From CAZWEZ01 sp964632795 (lineage in GTDB: Bacteria > Pseudomonadota > Alphaproteobacteria > Rhodospirillales > 2-02-FULL-58-16): a stretch of 25,835 nt of DNA. The notes under the pieces are model-generated. The model did not search any database. It was given only the letters and a program-made list of their open reading frames with translations, and was not told where the DNA came from. The position numbers and the translations under genes are program-made. Of this stretch, positions 7,532 to 13,928 are shown one piece after another. The stretch spans positions 1 through 25,835 of the forward strand of contig CAZWEZ010000050.1 in NCBI GenBank assembly GCA_964632795.1. Reading direction: 5' to 3'. Position 1 is the stretch's first letter. Each line of letters begins with the position of its first letter.

Positions 7532-8770
7532 ATGGCCACGTCAACGCAAGAGATACGGTCTTCGCGGGCGCCCTATACCGGGTACGTCAACCCGTTCGTC
7601 GATTGGTTGCTCAACGACGGCTGGAACATCACCGATCCCAAGGAGCTGGTCGCCCGGCTGGCCGAAAGGATGGTCGCCGAGGGAATCCCCCTGTGGCGGA
7701 TGCGGATCAACATCCGGACCCTTCATCCCCTGGTCTTCGGAACCGCCTACACCTGGCGGCGCGACGCCGACCACGTCGAGGAGTTCAACCCCCCCCACAG
7801 CATCCTCGACACCGCCCAGTACCTGGACAGCCCGTTCGCCGCCATCTTCGACGGCGCCGGCGGCATCCGGCGCCGTCTCGACGTTCCCGGGGTCGAGATC
7901 GACTTCCCGATCCTCAAGGAGCTTCACGCCGAGGGGGCGACCGACTACGTGGCGATGCCGATCCTGTTCCACGACGGCAAGATCAACGCCATCACCTTCG
8001 CCACCGACCGCCCCGGCGGCTTCGCCACCGCCGAGCTGGAGACGATGTTCGAAATGCTGCCGGTGCTGGCCCGCCAGTTCGAGGTCTACGCCATGCACCG
8101 CACGGCGCGCAACCTGCTGGACACCTACCTCGGCAAGTACACCGGCGAGAGAGTGCTGAACGGCCATATCAAGCTCGGCGACGGCGAGGACATCCAAGCC
8201 GTGATCTGGTTCTGCGATCTCCGCGACTCGACGGTGATGGCGGATTCGATGGAGCGCCGGGACTTCCTGGCCATCCTCAACGACTTCTTCGACTGCATGG
8301 CCGGCGCCGTCCTCGAACACGGCGGCGAGGTGCTGCGCTTCATCGGCGACGCGGCGCTGGCCATTTTCCCCACCGGGGTTTCGACGCCGAGCCGCCAGTG
8401 CTGCAGCGCCGCGCGCGGCTGCGAGAAGGCGCTGGAGGCGGCGCGGGACGCCTACCGCCGGATGGAGGACCTCAACCGGAGTCGCGCGTCGCGGGACCTG
8501 CAGCCCCTGCGGTTCGGGCTGGCCCTGCACGAGGGCGAAGTGATGTATGGCAACATCGGGGTTCCCGAGCGCCTCGAATTCACCGTCATCGGCGCCGCCG
8601 CCAACGAGGCGGCGCGTCTGGAATCCCTGTGCAAGACCCTGGACAAGCCGATCCTGATCTCGGCCCGGTTCGAAAGCTGCTTTCCGGGGAAACTGGTATC
8701 CCTCGGCCACCACCCCCTGCGCGGCGTCAGCGATCCCCAGGAAGTCTTCACCCTGCCCGAGTTCGGATAG
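7532..8770 (+). CDS. Class III adenylate/guanylate cyclase with N-terminal GAF-like domain
   Basis: A 412-residue protein. The C-terminal half (about 215-405) is a class III nucleotidyl cyclase domain. Metal-binding aspartates are Asp229 in FCDLRDST and Asp273 in FIGDAALAIFP. The Asn-x3-Arg pair for the transition state is in IGAAANEAARLE. The usual purine-recognition Lys of GGEVLKFIGD is Arg here (GGEVLRFIGD), and its partner position carries Thr (FTVIG), which is common in bacterial members. The N-terminal half (about 50-200) looks like a GAF-type sensor, seen from fold pattern only. There is no membrane segment. ATG 7532 follows AGAGGTGG. It could supply cAMP to the Crp-type regulator at 13929, though they are not adjacent. 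The nucleotide made is likely cAMP but not proven by the motifs. Confidence 0.88.
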   Translation: MATSTQEIRSSRAPYTGYVNPFVDWLLNDGWNITDPKELVARLAERMVAEGIPLWRMRINIRTLHPLVFGTAYTWRRDADHVEEFNPPHSILDTAQYLDSPFAAIFDGAGGIRRRLDVPGVEIDFPILKELHAEGATDYVAMPILFHDGKINAITFATDRPGGFATAELETMFEMLPVLARQFEVYAMHRTARNLLDTYLGKYTGERVLNGHIKLGDGEDIQAVIWFCDLRDSTVMADSMERRDFLAILNDFFDCMAGAVLEHGGEVLRFIGDAALAIFPTGVSTPSRQCCSAARGCEKALEAARDAYRRMEDLNRSRASRDLQPLRFGLALHEGEVMYGNIGVPERLEFTVIGAAANEAARLESLCKTLDKPILISARFESCFPGKLVSLGHHPLRGVSDPQEVFTLPEFG

Positions 8771-8994
8771 GTCATGTACCAATGAATGACATCGTAATCA
8801 GATGTCAGCTTGGGGCACCGATGTTCGTTAAATGATTGAAAGCAAACCTCGGTAGGAGTTTCCGCCGCTTCCGGGTATAGCCACGAAGCGGACAGCCTAC
8901 GCAAGCCTTCGCCTATCGCCGATGAAAAGCAGTCGTGTTAAGCTGTCCACTGCTGGATCCGACGCATCGCCGGAGTGATTAAGGGGGAGTGTAT

Positions 8995-10182
8995 ATGTCT
9001 ATTGACGTGCTTATGGGAGAGCCTGAAGAAACCGAGGTCGAGGAAGCTGCCGCCAAACCAGTCGATCCAGACGAGTTTTTTGCAAAAAACGCGTTCCGGA
9101 TAGTCTACCAGACGAACAACTTCTTGCTCCCGCAAATCCGATATCTCATCGATAAGGGCGAGGTCCTCAACATCCGACCGGAATATCAGAGACGTCTTCG
9201 CTGGAGCACCCCGCAAAAATCAAAACTCATCGAGTCGCTCCTTCTCAACATTCCCGTTCCGCCGATCTTTCTCTACGAAAGCAGCGCGGCGCGTTATGAG
9301 GTCATGGACGGACAGCAGCGTCTCAATTCAGTGCGCGAGTTCATTGCTGGCGATTTCGCCCTGTCTAGGCTGCCGGTCCTCAAGCCCCTGAACGGTCTTC
9401 GCTATTCCCGCTGCCCTCCGCGGATCAAGCGCGCACTGGACCGTGCCAGCCTTTCCGCCACCATTCTCCTTCTTGAGAGTGAGGCCGCAGAGTCAGCTTC
9501 GGGAGTCCTGACGCTGACCGACATCCGGCGTTTCATATTCGATCGGCTCAATACCGGCGGGACGAGGCTGAATCCCCAGGAGATCCGAAACGCCCTAAAC
9601 CCGGGCGTCTTCAACAAGATCCTGATCGACATGACCCAGTTCCGGCTCTTCACCGATGTATTCGACATCCCGCCCTACGTCGAAGCGGATCCGGACGACT
9701 ACTACGAGAATCCGGATCGGCAGAAGAACACCCTTTATGCGTCAATGGGCGACTGCCAGCTCGTCCTACGCTACTTCGCCCTCAAGGATGAGGCCAACAT
9801 TCGTGGGTCGATGAAATCGATGCTCGACCGAGCGATGGAAGTGCAGATCACGGATGTCGAGGGAAATGCGTGGAAGCTGGAATTCCAAGAGAGGTTCACG
9901 TTCCTTTTCAACCTTTTTGATGGCCACCCATTTCGTCTGCCCCCTGATGAGAAGGGGCGCGAACGGTTGTCGGCCGCGATCTACGATGCGTCAATGGTTG
10001 CAATCAACAATCTCTGGGGGAATCGGAACGAGATCGAGGCTGACAAGGCAATAGTCCAGCAGCGCATGGCGAATGCGACGGGCGATACTGACACCATGAT
10101 CATACTAACCGGTCAGCAAAATACCGCTAACGCGGTCCGTGAGAGGATAAACTTGATGTGTACGATACTAATGCCTCAGTGA
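8995..10182 (+). CDS. DUF262 domain protein (GmrSD N-domain/ParB-like fold)
   Basis: A 395-residue protein. The N-terminal DUF262 domain is recognised by IRPEYQRRLRW, the hydrophobic IESLLLNIPVPPIFLYE and the hallmark DGQQRLNSV (Asp-Gly-Gln-Gln-Arg, residues 105-109), followed by FDRLNTGGTRLNPQEIRNAL. DUF262 domains are ParB-like and occur in defence proteins such as GmrSD type IV restriction enzymes, where they act as nucleotide-dependent regulators. The usual C-terminal DUF1524 His-Asn-His nuclease is absent, so any effector must come from a partner, and the next gene overlaps by 25 bases and encodes a HEPN protein. ATG 8995 is preferred over GTG 8989 because AAGGGGGAG is correctly spaced before it. 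Codon use is less GC-rich than in the flanking genes, a sign of transfer. Confidence 0.85.
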   Translation: MSIDVLMGEPEETEVEEAAAKPVDPDEFFAKNAFRIVYQTNNFLLPQIRYLIDKGEVLNIRPEYQRRLRWSTPQKSKLIESLLLNIPVPPIFLYESSAARYEVMDGQQRLNSVREFIAGDFALSRLPVLKPLNGLRYSRCPPRIKRALDRASLSATILLLESEAAESASGVLTLTDIRRFIFDRLNTGGTRLNPQEIRNALNPGVFNKILIDMTQFRLFTDVFDIPPYVEADPDDYYENPDRQKNTLYASMGDCQLVLRYFALKDEANIRGSMKSMLDRAMEVQITDVEGNAWKLEFQERFTFLFNLFDGHPFRLPPDEKGRERLSAAIYDASMVAINNLWGNRNEIEADKAIVQQRMANATGDTDTMIILTGQQNTANAVRERINLMCTILMPQ

Positions 10183-11024
10183 GATTTGGCGTGGCCACAG
10201 CCTTCACCGTCATCACCGAGGAATTCGGCGACGATCTGGACGCGATCCGGTTGTTGGTCAACTCGTTCAACGATCCGCACAAGAGCGCCCCGAAGGCGCG
10301 CATTGCCGCTGCGAATTCGTCAACACTCCTGTTAGCGGCGACATTCGAGGAGTTCGTGCGGGAGATGGCGCGCGCCTATGCGAGAGCCGTGGTTGCCGCA
10401 ACTCACTCGTTCGAGAGGCTCCCTACAAAGTTGGCGAGCACGGCTTGGCGTCGCACGATGGAGACGCTGGCTCGCGTCCGGATCAACACCGGGACCAAAG
10501 TCTTTTCGGCAGAGAGCGTATTTTTAGATGCGCAGACGCGGTTTAACGTCGTTTACGAATTCTGCAAAGGCGACCTGTCGCAAGACATTTACAACGAACT
10601 TATTTACAATGAGAACAACATGCGACCCGGCGAGATCAACTCGCTCTTTAAAGTTAGCGATCTGGGCGACGTGTGCTTGAAGATAGCGGATAAAAGGCCT
10701 CTTCTTGAGAATTTCGGCGAGGCCGAGGCGGGCAAAGCCCATGGGCGACTGCTGGCAAGCCTCGAAGAGTTCTTCGAACGGCGCAACGGTATCGCTCATT
10801 CCCTTAATCCAGCCCGATCGAGCGGCCCTGATCAAATCCTTAAGGACATCGATATGTTCAACGCATTAGGAAAGTCCCTTTGCGAAACGCTGGAAGCTCT
10901 TGCTCCTAAGACCACGGCTGCCGCTGCAGAGGCTACGCCCGGGAACGTCGCTCAGGTTGCCATGGAGACCGCTGTCGTCGAGGCCCCTGCCGTGGCGTCT
11001 GACACTCCTGTGCAATCGGAGTAA
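10158..11024 (+). CDS. HEPN-domain protein, putative RNase partner of the DUF262 protein
   Basis: A mostly helical 288-residue protein. The motif ERRNGIAHS contains Arg209-x4-His214, the R-x4-6-H catalytic signature of HEPN ribonucleases, with a preceding helix LLASLEEFFE as expected. The N-terminal half (SSTLLLAATFEEFVREMARAYA) resembles the larger MAE_28990/RiboL-PSP-type HEPN families, recalled from family knowledge and not searched. The final 45 residues are Ala/Thr/Val-rich and probably disordered. It starts at GTG 10158 inside the end of the DUF262 gene with GAGAGG about 11 bases upstream, so the two are translationally coupled. The likely role is a toxin-like effector of an antiphage or abortive-infection pair, inferred from motif and neighbour. 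Confidence 0.75.
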   Translation: MYDTNASVRFGVATAFTVITEEFGDDLDAIRLLVNSFNDPHKSAPKARIAAANSSTLLLAATFEEFVREMARAYARAVVAATHSFERLPTKLASTAWRRTMETLARVRINTGTKVFSAESVFLDAQTRFNVVYEFCKGDLSQDIYNELIYNENNMRPGEINSLFKVSDLGDVCLKIADKRPLLENFGEAEAGKAHGRLLASLEEFFERRNGIAHSLNPARSSGPDQILKDIDMFNALGKSLCETLEALAPKTTAAAAEATPGNVAQVAMETAVVEAPAVASDTPVQSE

Positions 11025-11278
11025 GGTCAATGTCGCCTCGGCGCAGGAGCGACACTCCGGGATGGGGGTTTCAACGGTCTTCTCTGTGGCCGTAAGCGGA
11101 CCCTCGGTTTATATGAGTACACACCCTGGTGATGCGGTGCGGAGCGTAACGACATGAACGGCGTTCCCGGCGACGGTTTCACCTAGCGGCCGACCCCGGA
11201 ATACGTGAACGACAGCGCCCTGGCCTCCCTGGTCAACCCCGACTCGCTCGACCAACTGCGTGATACCAAGGAGCACTG
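11025..11278 (+). other. Island border with a possible 3' gene remnant
   Basis: No complete gene is seen. A short stem TGTCGC/GCGACA lies around 11031-11054 just after the HEPN stop, without a T-run. From ATG 11154 a reading frame meets TAG after ten codons, then continues open from 11187 to the TGA at 11277-11279. The downstream part reads like protein (PTPEYVNDSALASLVNPDSL, then DQLRDTKEH) with host-like codon use, and its stop overlaps the next start. It may be the tail of a gene cut off by arrival of the DUF262-HEPN island. Confidence 0.35.
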
Positions 11279-11279
11279 A
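11205..11279 (+). pseudogene. Possible 3' remnant coupled to gmhB
   Basis: This open stretch of 24 codons from GTG 11205 has a GC-rich third position and a normal-looking amino-acid mix. Its TGA overlaps the ATG of the next gene as TGATG, a normal operon junction. It is too short to be assigned and has no clear ribosome-binding site. The last five codons lie in a copy of the dispersed repeat, in the same reading frame as at the end of the KdsC-type gene. Confidence 0.3.
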
Positions 11280-11280
11280 T
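11261..11280 (+). repeat. Partial copy of the dispersed repeat
   Basis: TGATACCAAGGAGCACTGAT matches 25781-25800 at 19 of 20 bases. The similarity stops at the start codon of the following gene. Confidence 0.65.
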
Positions 11281-11953
11281 GGCCGGCATTGACCTTCCCC
11301 CGGGGGCGGCGATCGACGACGAAGGGGTGTGGACCCAGGTCCTCGCGCCTCCGCCGGGGCCGCTGGGGCCGCCGGGGCGGGCCGCCCTGTTCCTCGACCG
11401 CGACGGGGTCGTCAACCAGGATGTCGGCTACCTGTGCCGGGCCGGGGACGTCCGGCTGATCCCCGGCGCCGCCGAGGTCATCGCCCGGGCCAACCGGCTC
11501 GGGGTGCCGGTGGTGGTGGTCACCAACCAGGCCGGCATCGCCTACGGCTATTTCGGCTGGGACGCCTTCATCGCCGTCCAGGAGCGGATCGTCGGCGACT
11601 TGGCGGCGGCCGGCGCCCGCCTCGACGGCGTCTTCGCCTGTCCCCACCACGCCACCGGCAAGCCGCCCTACCGCCATCCCGACCACCCGGCGCGCAAGCC
11701 CAACCCCGGGATGCTGCTGCGGGCCGCCGGGATGCTGGGGCTGGACCTCGCCGCCTCGTGGATCGTCGGCGACCACGCCAAGGACCTGGAGGCGGGCCGC
11801 AACGCCGGCCTGGCCGGGGGCCTGCACGTCCTCACCGGGCACGGCGGCCACGATGGGCAACGCCAGGCGGCGCTGGCCATCGACGGCTTGCGGACGCTGG
11901 CCGCCGAATCGATCGCCGACGCCTTGCGCCTGGTGCCGTTGTTGAGGGAATAG
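11279..11953 (+). CDS. gmhB: D-glycero-D-manno-heptose 1,7-bisphosphate 7-phosphatase-like HAD protein
   Basis: A 224-residue HAD-IIIA phosphatase that resembles GmhB, which acts in ADP-heptose synthesis for the lipopolysaccharide core. Motif I is FLDRDGVVN (Asp40, Asp42), motif II VTNQAGIAYGYF, the phosphate-contact Lys is in ARKPNPGM, and motif IV is VGDHAKDLEAG. The GmhB zinc loop begins normally (CPHH, Cys121 and His123), but the second pair of cysteines expected just before RKP is missing and the loop reads YRHPDHPARKP, so zinc binding is altered or lost. The protein has about 30 extra N-terminal residues rich in Pro and Gly. The ATG overlaps an upstream TGA. A histidinol-phosphatase-like or other sugar bisphosphate role is possible. 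Confidence 0.82.
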   Translation: MAGIDLPPGAAIDDEGVWTQVLAPPPGPLGPPGRAALFLDRDGVVNQDVGYLCRAGDVRLIPGAAEVIARANRLGVPVVVVTNQAGIAYGYFGWDAFIAVQERIVGDLAAAGARLDGVFACPHHATGKPPYRHPDHPARKPNPGMLLRAAGMLGLDLAASWIVGDHAKDLEAGRNAGLAGGLHVLTGHGGHDGQRQAALAIDGLRTLAAESIADALRLVPLLRE

Positions 11954-11975
11954 CCGGCGGGGCCGCTGGTATTAT

Positions 11976-12141
11976 TGCACGTCAGGATTGACGGGACCCG
12001 TTGGCATCCTTCGACACGCGAGCTTCGCTCGCTGCTCAGGATGAGGAATCCCTTTGGATTTCTACAACAACCTCATCCTGAGCAGCCGCGAAGCGGCGTG
12101 TCGAAGGATGGATCGGGCGAGTCGAATCAATCCTGATGTGC
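11976..12141. repeat. MITE-like element with terminal inverted repeats
   Basis: The 15-base ends GCACGTCAGGATTGA (11976-11990) and TCAATCCTGATGTGC (12127-12141) are inverted repeats with one mismatch. Inside are two inverted copies of the palindromic block, 12005-12046 and 12071-12111, so the whole can fold into a long hairpin. It encodes nothing. A shorter relative lies at 6125-6246. It lies between the convergent gmhB-like and MarR genes, and its right end abuts the MarR stop codon. Confidence 0.8.
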
Positions 12142-12142
12142 T

Positions 12143-12598
12143 CTAGGAGCCGCCGTAGTGGATGTAGTCGGTCCAGGTGCGTTCCAGGTGACGGAGGACC
12201 TCGCAGCCGGTTTCGATGTCCTGGACGCTCAGGCCGTGCTCGGCAAGGGAGGCGGCGTTGATGTCCTCCAACTCGCGGACCCGCTCGACCACGCCCATCG
12301 CCTTGTCGGTCAGGCGGATGCTCACCGAACGCTTGTCGTGGGTCGAGCGCTCCTGCCCCAGATAGCCCAACTCGACCAGCTTCTTGATGTTGTAGGAGAC
12401 GTTGGAGCCCTGATAGTAGCCGCGTTCCACCAGGTCGCGGATGACGATCTCCTCGCCCCCGATGTTGGCCAGGAGCAGGGCCTGGACGCCGTTGATGTCC
12501 TTGATGCCGAGGCGGTTGAGCTCGGCCCTGAGGACGTCGAGGAAGCGCCGGTGGAGGCGCTCGATCAGCCGGGTCAGCTCGAGATATTCCTTCTTCAC
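12143..12598 (-). CDS. MarR-family winged-helix transcriptional regulator
   Basis: A 151-residue regulator. An N-terminal helix for dimerisation (KKEYLELTRLIERLHRRFLDVL) is followed by the winged helix-turn-helix (about 33-105), including IRDLVERGYYQGSNVSYNIKKLVELGYL as recognition region and RSTHDKRSVSIRLT as the wing. The YYQGSNVSYN signature resembles the LdtR-like group of alphaproteobacteria, linked there to cell-wall and stress genes; that is recall, not a search result. It starts at GTG 12598 with AAAGGA nine bases upstream. It stands alone; its target cannot be read from the context. Confidence 0.85.
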   Translation of the reverse strand: MKKEYLELTRLIERLHRRFLDVLRAELNRLGIKDINGVQALLLANIGGEEIVIRDLVERGYYQGSNVSYNIKKLVELGYLGQERSTHDKRSVSIRLTDKAMGVVERVRELEDINAASLAEHGLSVQDIETGCEVLRHLERTWTDYIHYGGS

Positions 12599-12663
12599 CG
12601 CGAAAATTCCTTTGTTCTCCGGACGTTATAGGCCGTTTGCCCGGACCCGGCAAGGCATCGCCG

Positions 12664-13011
12664 TCAGCCCCGCCCGCGGACCTTGTCGAGGAGTTCCTTA
12701 AGCGTCATCGGCACCTCGACGACGCCGTTCAGGGCGTTGTCGATCTGGCCGCTCTCCAGCACCCACTCGTCGTCGCGGATCATGGCGATGACGCTGGCGC
12801 GGAAGCCCTTGTAGCCGTTCAGCGCCTTGGCGTCGTCGCCGTAGTGGTCGGCCAGGATGGCCAGCGCCAACCGGCTGGGGCCGCCGCCGTTGTAGCCCCA
12901 CTCGAAGTCGGTCGCCGACAGCCCGGCGAGGTCGAACCGGGGATCGAGGGGCTGGCCGTTGACGGTCACCACGCAGCCGTCCTGGTCGCGATGTCCCCGG
13001 TAGACCTTCAT
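12664..13011 (-). CDS. DUF6166 family protein
   Basis: A 115-residue protein of unknown function. It shows the pattern I associate with DUF6166: KVYRGHRDQDGCVVTVNG, DLAGLSATDFEWGYNGGGPS and LALAILADHYGDD. There are no catalytic motifs or membrane segments. The start is ATG 13011, preceded by GAAGGGA; a longer reading back to 13170 has no conserved sequence and would overlap the small membrane-protein gene at 13083-13196. It sits 71 bases downstream of that gene on the same strand and may be co-transcribed with it. Confidence 0.7.
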   Translation of the reverse strand: MKVYRGHRDQDGCVVTVNGQPLDPRFDLAGLSATDFEWGYNGGGPSRLALAILADHYGDDAKALNGYKGFRASVIAMIRDDEWVLESGQIDNALNGVVEVPMTLKELLDKVRGRG

Positions 13012-13082
13012 CGTCCCTTCCCCCGTCCGCGGCCACGGCGTGAAGGGCCATTCTAGCGCCTCGAAACCGGGCGCGTGAAGCC

Positions 13083-13196
13083 CTACCGGTCCAGCCGCCG
13101 ATGATGGAAGAACATGCCGATGACGATGGTCGGGAAGACGGCCGACGCCACCGTCAGGAGATGAATACACCGGGAAACGATCTTTTCCGTCTTCAT
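13083..13196 (-). CDS. Small single-pass membrane protein (37 residues)
   Basis: Reading the minus strand from ATG 13196 gives a 37-residue peptide. It has a basic N-terminus (MKTEKIVSRC), a hydrophobic segment of about 19 residues (IHLLTVASAVFPTIVIGMFF) and a basic tail HHRRLDR. This layout fits a small inner-membrane protein with its C-terminus in the cytoplasm. AGGA is placed seven bases before the ATG, and an AT-rich promoter-like region lies upstream. No family is recognised. The support is the ribosome-binding site, the membrane profile and the fact that it fills an otherwise empty gap. Confidence 0.5.
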   Translation of the reverse strand: MKTEKIVSRCIHLLTVASAVFPTIVIGMFFHHRRLDR

Positions 13197-13229
13197 CGCC
13201 GGGTCCTCGTCGTGCCAGTTTCCAGAACC

Positions 13230-13364
13230 CCGGCTAATATTATAAAGTATTAAAGCCCTTCCTTCCTGATATATTATTTATCAGTAAATAACAAAATAAG
13301 CATATAAAATTTTATATACTTTTCTTGCAAGTTGCGATGAAGGTTTAGAGACCGGTGTCGTCTA
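13230..13364. promoter_or_regulatory. AT-rich regulatory region with two palindromes
   Basis: This block is sharply AT-rich in a GC-rich setting. It holds a 7-base stem TTATTTA/TAAATAA (13276-13293) and a 16-base perfect palindrome ATATAAAATTTTATAT (13304-13319). It lies between the PilZ stop and the small membrane-protein start, so it is probably the promoter of the latter and the DUF6166 gene. Its makeup recalls 2465-2565, including a similar palindrome core, so one regulator might bind both. Confidence 0.4.
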
Positions 13365-13697
13365 CTATTTATTTACCAGAGACCACCGGCCTGGCATGAG
13401 TTCGGCCATGATCGCGGCCAGTTCTTCCGGGTCGCCGGTGAATCGGACGCCCCACCAGTCCTTGTTGCGCCATATCACCTCGCTTTTCAGGGGGCGGTAG
13501 GGGCCCAGGCGGTCGATGATCAGGTTTACACTCGTGGGGTCGGGCAGTCCTTCGACGGCGGTCAGTTTGGCGCCGCTGGCCGAGAGGTCGTGGATCCGGC
13601 ACTTCTTGAATATTCCTCTATAGCAGACGCTTCCGGAAAAAATCGTGCGGAATCGCCTCGCATCCCTGGAATCCTGGTTCGTTTCATCCGCTTTCAT
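13365..13697 (-). CDS. PilZ domain protein, c-di-GMP receptor
   Basis: A 110-residue single-domain PilZ protein. Both c-di-GMP binding motifs are intact: R-x3-R as RDARR (residues 11-15), and D-x-S-x2-G as DLSASG (37-42). The barrel strands follow (VNLIIDRL, SEVIWRNKDWWGVRF). With no output domain it should act by binding a partner. It is transcribed away from the Crp-type gene that heads the Tad pilus operon, so it may be a c-di-GMP input for pilus assembly; that link is inferred from position. The start is ATG 13697. Confidence 0.9.
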   Translation of the reverse strand: MKADETNQDSRDARRFRTIFSGSVCYRGIFKKCRIHDLSASGAKLTAVEGLPDPTSVNLIIDRLGPYRPLKSEVIWRNKDWWGVRFTGDPEELAAIMAELMPGRWSLVNK

Positions 13698-13810
13698 TTG
13701 TTTCCACTCGTCGATTGCCTGCCCCGGGATGGCATATTAGCGTCATCATCGGGCCTCCCGCCAGCCATATGTTGGGTCATGAACGGGCCGGACGTTTCCA
13801 ACATGAGTCG

Positions 13811-13838
13811 TTACGTCGGGGTGCGCTTATGCTATGAT
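13811..13838 (+). promoter_or_regulatory. Possible promoter of the Crp-Tad operon
   Basis: TATGAT at 13833-13838 is a fair -10 box, with a weak TTACGT at 13811-13816 as -35 and 16 bases between. It would place transcription start near 13845, leaving a leader containing the tandem repeat if translation begins at 13929. Confidence 0.25.
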
Positions 13839-13876
13839 TCACTGCGGGCGATGGCCGACGACTTTTTCGGAACCGG

Positions 13877-13918
13877 TGATACCCACCGCAAACCAAATGA
13901 TACCCACCGCAAACCAAA
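13877..13918 (+). repeat. Perfect 21-base tandem duplication
   Basis: Two exact adjacent copies of a 21-base unit (13877-13897 and 13898-13918) beginning TGATACCCACCGC. They lie either in the leader of the Crp-type gene or in its extreme N-terminus, where each would encode seven residues (DTHRKP plus Asn or Lys). Confidence 0.9.
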
Positions 13919-13928
13919 GGTGTGGCAA

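Noticed and set aside
8771..8988. Search for an RNA gene or attachment site at the left edge of the DUF262-HEPN island
   Set aside because: Only a small GACATC/GATGTC stem is seen near 8787; there is no tRNA and no direct repeat shared with the right edge.
12036..12653. 205-residue minus-strand ORF over the MarR gene and repeat
   Set aside because: It is an out-of-frame shadow ending inside the MITE-like repeat.
12664..13170. 168-residue version of the DUF6166 protein
   Set aside because: The first 53 residues are not conserved and overlap the small membrane-protein gene in another frame; ATG 13011 has a good ribosome-binding site.
13590..13928. Long N-terminal extension of the Crp-type regulator
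   Set aside because: It runs antisense through the PilZ gene, and the sequence before 13851 shows no protein character.
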